DNA of 64,000 bases. Source: Mycobacterium sp. WUMAC-067 (lineage in GTDB: Bacteria > Actinomycetota > Actinomycetes > Mycobacteriales > Mycobacteriaceae). The notes beneath the pieces were generated by a model that was not told where the DNA came from, did no database searches, and saw nothing but the letters and a program-made list of their open reading frames with translations. Both the position numbers and the translations under genes were made by a program. The stretch spans positions 1-64,000 of the forward strand of contig NZ_JAEKMI010000006.1 of assembly GCF_020217485.1 (NCBI RefSeq), given 5' to 3'. This document shows positions 60,536 to 64,000 of the stretch, piece after piece (the first letter of the stretch is position 1; every line of letters begins with the position of its first letter).

Positions 60536-60557
60536 TGTCAATATTGACAAAACTTTG
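60536..60557. promoter_or_regulatory. Operator-like palindrome in the TetR / membrane-protein divergent promoter
   Basis: A perfect 14-bp palindrome TGTCAATATTGACA (60536-60549) continues as AAAACTTTG. TGACAAAACTTTG (60545-60557) recurs as an arm of the palindrome at 59831-59860. It lies 44 bp before the TetR start and 22 bp before the divergent ATG 60580, a good place to control both. Confidence 0.8.
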
Positions 60558-60579
60558 CGGCGCGGGTGAGACTGCGGCC

Positions 60580-61077
60580 ATGGTCTCGCTACTCACTCAC
60601 GCGGTGCTCGGACTGGCGGTCATCAGTTGGATCGTCACGTCGAACTCGAAGGTCTTCGCCCGGCCGGCCAACGGCCCCCTGTTTTCGCCGATGGAAATCG
60701 TCTACTACGTCGTCGGCATCGTGTCCGTCGCGCTCGGCTGGTACTTCAACATCACCTTCGTGCAGGAGTACTCGCACGGCTCCACCAATCCGCTGTGGGG
60801 CGAACACGGGAGCTGGGCCGAATACATCAGGTTGATGTTCACCAACCCGGCCGCCAGCTCGGCCAGCCAGGACTACACGATCGCGAATGTGATTCTGCTG
60901 CCGATCTTTACGATCGTCGACGGCTACCGGCGCGGACTGCGCCACCCCTGGCTGTACTTCGTGTCCAGCCTGTTCACCAGCTTCGCGTTCGCGTTCGCCT
61001 TCTACTTCGCGACGATGGAACGCCAGCGCCGGCACGCGCAGGTGGCCGGCGAGCCGGCGCCGAAGATCACCGCCTAG
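60580..61077 (+). CDS. DUF2834-type small membrane protein (Rv3831-like)
   Basis: A 165-residue membrane protein, orthologue of Rv3831, with four hydrophobic segments (about 2-18, 38-56, 95-113, 122-140), SASQDYTIANVILLPIF and a basic C-terminal tail. No catalytic motif is seen. ATG 60580 sits 22 bp after the TetR palindrome. Function unknown; co-regulation with the oxidoreductase is likely. It ends tail-to-tail with the methyltransferase gene by interleaved stops in CTAG (61074-61077). Confidence 0.83.
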   Translation: MVSLLTHAVLGLAVISWIVTSNSKVFARPANGPLFSPMEIVYYVVGIVSVALGWYFNITFVQEYSHGSTNPLWGEHGSWAEYIRLMFTNPAASSASQDYTIANVILLPIFTIVDGYRRGLRHPWLYFVSSLFTSFAFAFAFYFATMERQRRHAQVAGEPAPKITA

Positions 61078-61643
61078 CCCGGTTTGGTGGCCCGCCACCG
61101 CTGCCGGCCCCGCCTGACGTCGGTGTGGATGTCGGCGAATCCCGCGGCGCGCAGCCGGCCGGGGAGGTCCTGCGGCGCGATCGGGTTGTAGGTGTCGGCG
61201 ACGTGGAGCAGGCGGAACGCCAGCGACGGGACGCCGTCGCTACCGGCGAAAACCCCGCCGGGCCGCAGCAGCCTGAACGCCTCGGCGAAGAGCTGGTCCT
61301 GCAACGCGGCGGTGGGAACGTGGTGCAGCATCGTGAAGCACACGACCGACGTGAAATCCTCGGCGGGCAGCCCGGTTTCGGTACCGCTTGCCTGGATGAT
61401 GCGGGCCCGCTCGCCGTAGCGGTGCTGCAGACGATCGGCCATCGCGCCGTCGAGTTCAACGGCCGTGAGCGAGTCCGTGCGATCCAGCAGGGCGCGCAGG
61501 GTCGCGCCGTACCCGGGACCGATTTCCACGGTGCGCGTGCCCAATTCGACATCTTGCAACGCCCACGGCAGCAGCTGATCGGCCACCTCCCTTTCCCATG
61601 ATGGGGAGCTGCAGCATCGTCGGTGGAGGAGATTCATCGCCAT
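61074..61643 (-). CDS. SAM-dependent methyltransferase (Rv3832c-like)
   Basis: A 189-residue class I methyltransferase, orthologue of Rv3832c. Motif I is TVEIGPGYGATLRALLD, followed by AVELDGAMADRL (motif II acidic) and VVCFTMLHHVP and FRLLRPGGVFAGSD (motifs III/IV). The C-terminus YNPIAPQDLPGRLRAAGF is typical of small-molecule enzymes. ATG 61643 (MAMNLLHRR) is chosen over an upstream frame that overlaps the divergent AraC gene. Acceptor unknown. Confidence 0.87.
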   Translation of the reverse strand: MAMNLLHRRCCSSPSWEREVADQLLPWALQDVELGTRTVEIGPGYGATLRALLDRTDSLTAVELDGAMADRLQHRYGERARIIQASGTETGLPAEDFTSVVCFTMLHHVPTAALQDQLFAEAFRLLRPGGVFAGSDGVPSLAFRLLHVADTYNPIAPQDLPGRLRAAGFADIHTDVRRGRQRWRATKPG

Positions 61644-61684
61644 ACCGCCCACGCTAGGCGGGCACGCCGGCTGCGGGCTTCCGA

Positions 61685-61690
61685 TATCCT
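61685..61690 (+). promoter_or_regulatory. -10 element for the leaderless AraC-family gene
   Basis: TATCCT fits TANNNT and ends eight bases before ATG 61699; no ribosome site is present. It lies in the short divergent region between the AraC and methyltransferase genes. Confidence 0.5.
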
Positions 61691-61698
61691 GCCGAGAT

Positions 61699-62448
61699 AT
61701 GTCGGAAATCAGCCACGACGGACTGGTCACGTCGGCGCAGACGCTGCCGCCGGGAGCGCGGATCGAGCGACACCGCCATCCGCAACATCAGATCGTCTAC
61801 CCGTCCTCGGGCGCGGTGTCGGTGACCACCCCGGCGGGAACCTGGATCACGCCGGCGAATCGCGCCATCTGGATACCGGCCGGGTGCTGGCACGAACACA
61901 AGTTCCACGGCACCACGCAATTTCACGGCGTCGCACTGGATCCCGGCCGTTACCGCCGCGGGCCGGCGGCGCCGGCAGTGCTGGCGGTCAGTCCGTTGAT
62001 GCGCGAACTGATCATCGCGTGTTCGCGGGCCGACGGCACCGAAACCGCCGAGCATCACCGGATGCTGGCGGTCCTGCACGACCAGTTGCAAGCGACCAGC
62101 GTCGCGGAGCCGCTGTGGATTCCCACCCCCGTCGACCCCCGGCTGCGGAAAGCGTGCGCCTTGATCGCCGACAACCTGCGCGAGCCGTTGACGCTGCAAC
62201 AGATCGGCCGCCGCGTCGGCGTCGGCCAGCGCACGCTGAGCCGATTGTTCAGCGACGAGCTGGCGATGACGTTCCCCCAATGGCGCACCCAAATCCGGCT
62301 GCAACACGCCCTCGTGTTGCTCGCCGATCGGCGCGATGTCACGTCCGTGGCATCCGAATGCGGTTGGGCCACAACCAGTTCCTTCATCGACACCTTCCGG
62401 CGGGCCTTCGGGCACACCCCGGGCCAGCTGGCCGGCAAGGCGCTCTAG
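61699..62448 (+). CDS. AraC-family regulator with cupin sensor (Rv3833-like)
   Basis: A 249-residue regulator, orthologue of Rv3833. An N-terminal cupin-like domain has IERHRHPQHQIVYPSSG and IPAGCWHEHKFHG, the usual His-rich metal/ligand sites. The C-terminal AraC double helix-turn-helix has LTLQQIGRRVGVGQRTLSRLF and VASECGWATTSSFIDTFRRAFGHTPGQL. It is divergent from the methyltransferase, which may be a target. Its TAG stop directly abuts the serS stop without a spacer base (62446-62451, TAGCTA). Confidence 0.88.
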   Translation: MSEISHDGLVTSAQTLPPGARIERHRHPQHQIVYPSSGAVSVTTPAGTWITPANRAIWIPAGCWHEHKFHGTTQFHGVALDPGRYRRGPAAPAVLAVSPLMRELIIACSRADGTETAEHHRMLAVLHDQLQATSVAEPLWIPTPVDPRLRKACALIADNLREPLTLQQIGRRVGVGQRTLSRLFSDELAMTFPQWRTQIRLQHALVLLADRRDVTSVASECGWATTSSFIDTFRRAFGHTPGQLAGKAL

Positions 62449-63708
62449 CTACTTGGCGGGCTCGAGCACCTCGGCGCCGACGAACGGCACCAGCGCCTCG
62501 GGCACCCGCACACTGCCGTCGGGCCGCTGGTGGTTCTCCAGGATCGCCACCAGCCAGCGGGTGGTCCCCAGCGTGCCGTTGAGCGTGGCCGCGGTCTGCG
62601 GCTTGCCGTTCTCGTCGCGGTAGCGGGTGGACAGCCGGCGCGCCTGGAACGTGGTGCAGTTCGACGTCGACGTCAGCTCGCGATAGGTGCCCTGCGTGGG
62701 AACCCACGCCTCGCAGTCGAACTTGCGGGCGGCCGACGAGCCGAGATCGCCTGCGGCCACGTCGATCACCCGATACGGCACCTCGATGCGGGCCAGCATC
62801 TCGCGTTGCCAGCCCAGCAGCCGCTGGTGCTCGGCCTCGGCGTCGGCGGGCGTGCAGTAGACGAAGCCCTCGACCTTGTCGAACTGATGCACCCGGATGA
62901 TGCCGCGGGTGTCCTTCCCATAGCTACCGGCCTCGCGGCGGAAACACGACGACCAGCCCGCGTACCGCAACGGGCCGGCGGACAGGTCCAGGATCTCGTT
63001 CCAGTGGTAGCCGGCCAACGGCACCTCCGAGGTGCCCACCAGGTAGAGGTCGTCAGCCTCGATGCGGTAGATCTCGTCGGCGTGGGCGCCCAGGAAGCCG
63101 GTGCCGGCCATCACCTCGGGGCGCACCAGCACCGGCGGGATCATCGGGGTGAAGCCGTTCTCGACGGCCACCCGCAGCGCCAGCTGCAGCAGGCCGAGCT
63201 GCAGCAGCGCGCCCTGACCGGTCAGGAAGTAGAACCGCGAGCCCGACACCTTGGCGCCGCGCTGCATGTCGATCAGACCCAGCGACTCGCCCAGTTCGAG
63301 GTGATCCCTGGGGTTTTCGAGCGCCGGGGGCTCGCCGACGATGTCGAGCACGGCGAAGTCGTCCTCCCCGCCGGCCGGGACCCCGTCGATGACGACGTTC
63401 GAGATGGCCATGTGCGCCGCGGTGAACGCCGTCTCCGCCTCGCTCTGGGCGACCTCGGCGGCCTTCACCTGCTCGGCCAGCTCCTTCGCGCGCGCCAGCA
63501 GCGCGGGCCGCTCGTCGGGCGACGCGGCGCCCACGCTCTTGCTGGCGGACTTCTGGTCGGCCCGCAGCGCGTCGGCGGAGGAGATGGCGGCCCGGCGCGC
63601 GGCGTCGGCCGACAGCAGCGCGTCTACCAGCGTCGGGTCTTCACCGCGGCTGAGCTGGGAGCGGCGCACGACGTCGGGGTCTTCCCGGAGCAGCTTCAGG
63701 TCGATCAC
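62449..63708 (-). CDS. serS: Seryl-tRNA synthetase
   Basis: A 419-residue class II synthetase, same length as recalled for Rv3834c. N-terminal coiled-coil arm (about 30-100) binds the long variable arm of tRNA-Ser. Motif 2 is [14 protein letters not shown] and motif 3 is [20 protein letters not shown] 63708 ([18 protein letters not shown]) is chosen because a -10 TAGTCT lies seven bases upstream, indicating a leaderless transcript; the longer open frame to 63759 is not used. Confidence 0.96.
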   Translation of the reverse strand: MIDLKLLREDPDVVRRSQLSRGEDPTLVDALLSADAARRAAISSADALRADQKSASKSVGAASPDERPALLARAKELAEQVKAAEVAQSEAETAFTAAHMAISNVVIDGVPAGGEDDFAVLDIVGEPPALENPRDHLELGESLGLIDMQRGAKVSGSRFYFLTGQGALLQLGLLQLALRVAVENGFTPMIPPVLVRPEVMAGTGFLGAHADEIYRIEADDLYLVGTSEVPLAGYHWNEILDLSAGPLRYAGWSSCFRREAGSYGKDTRGIIRVHQFDKVEGFVYCTPADAEAEHQRLLGWQREMLARIEVPYRVIDVAAGDLGSSAARKFDCEAWVPTQGTYRELTSTSNCTTFQARRLSTRYRDENGKPQTAATLNGTLGTTRWLVAILENHQRPDGSVRVPEALVPFVGAEVLEPAK

Positions 63709-63715
63709 GGCCCTG

Positions 63716-63721
63716 AGACTA
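63716..63721 (-). promoter_or_regulatory. -10 element for leaderless serS
   Basis: On the minus strand TAGTCT fits TANNNT and ends seven bases before GTG 63708, with no Shine-Dalgarno between. Confidence 0.6.
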
Positions 63722-63828
63722 CTTTCACCGGCACCGGCCGACGGGCGCAGCATCCGCACCGGTCGGCTCAGGACTCACATCCGTAACTTTTGTCACGCAC
63801 CACAGGTGGTCCTGTCAGAATGGACCCG

Positions 63829-64000
63829 ATGTCGCAAGCGCCCGAGAAGGACCTTTCGGAAGCCCCCGCAGTCGAGACGCCCGCCGCCTCGACCGGTGAG
63901 CCGTCCGACCAGGCGTCCGCCTTCTTGTGGCCGCGCAGCCTGCAGGCCCGGGCGACCAGGCGGGCGCTGCTGCTGACCGCGCTCGGCGGCCTGTTGATCG
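63829..64000 (+). CDS. Membrane protein, truncated by the window end (Rv3835-like)
   Basis: The first 57 codons of a gene that continues past the window. The start MSQAPEKDLSEAPAVETP is an acidic, disordered cytosolic tail, then FLWPRSLQARATRRALLLTALGGLLI begins a membrane helix, as in H37Rv Rv3835, a conserved membrane protein. ATG 63829 is preferred to ATG 63820 (same frame, three codons longer) because CAGAAT at 63816-63821 gives a leaderless start at 63829. It is divergent from serS. Confidence 0.7.
   Translation, partial: MSQAPEKDLSEAPAVETPAASTGEPSDQASAFLWPRSLQARATRRALLLTALGGLLI

Overview
This window is high-GC, densely packed actinobacterial DNA from a slow-growing Mycobacterium, most likely in or near the Mycobacterium avium complex. 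Its gene order can be followed almost gene by gene against the M. tuberculosis H37Rv interval Rv3778c to Rv3835 (gene order recalled, not searched). This interval is the main locus for building the arabinogalactan-mycolate cell envelope. DprE1 carries alanine where M. tuberculosis has Cys387, a state reported for M. avium, which fits the assignment.

Layout. 0-6.6 kb: a class V aminotransferase-like protein, a large membrane protein, the proteasome activator bpa, and the galactan initiation/export unit wzt-glfT1-wzm. 6.6-10.5 kb: an accessory block (an SOS-boxed DUF222/HNH gene and a degenerate ABC pair) where H37Rv has Rv3784-Rv3787c. 10.6-27 kb: a Gre-like factor, a GtrA-like protein, dprE1-dprE2-aftA-embC, a three-gene ArsR cassette lying between embC and embA, then embA-embB. 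27-28.8 kb: an accessory trio (secreted protein, GarA-like FHA protein, truncated CRP paralogue) behind a perfect CRP-type site. 28.8-43 kb: fadE35, then leftward accD4, pks13, fadD32, culp6, fbpD and fbpA (mycolate condensation and transfer). 43.4-50 kb: leftward glf-glfT2-PAP2 phosphatase-ubiA-aftB (galactan polymerisation, decaprenyl-phosphoryl-arabinose precursor, terminal arabinose). 50-53 kb: erp/pirG and a secreted peptidoglycan amidase. 53-64 kb: a HAD phosphatase, three tandem PlsC-type acyltransferases, an MBL-Rieske protein, a TetR-controlled oxidoreductase, a small membrane protein, a methyltransferase, an AraC regulator, serS and a truncated membrane protein gene. The sulfolipid cluster that H37Rv has at about 58.2 kb is absent.

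How the genes work together: Glf supplies UDP-galactofuranose; GlfT1 and GlfT2 build the galactan; Wzt/Wzm export it; UbiA, the PAP2 phosphatase and DprE1/DprE2 make decaprenyl-phosphoryl-arabinose; AftA, EmbA/B/C and AftB use it; FadD32, Pks13 and AccD4 make mycolates; Ag85A (FbpA) attaches them.

The points most worth a second look are an in-frame 57-bp minisatellite that extends GlfT1 by about 60 residues, the cassette splitting embC from embA, the FHA/CRP trio, a paired TetR operator, an ABC ATPase lacking every catalytic motif, and perfect 7-N4-7 direct repeats upstream of both fbpA and fadD32. No tRNA, rRNA, insertion sequence, integrase or CRISPR array was seen.
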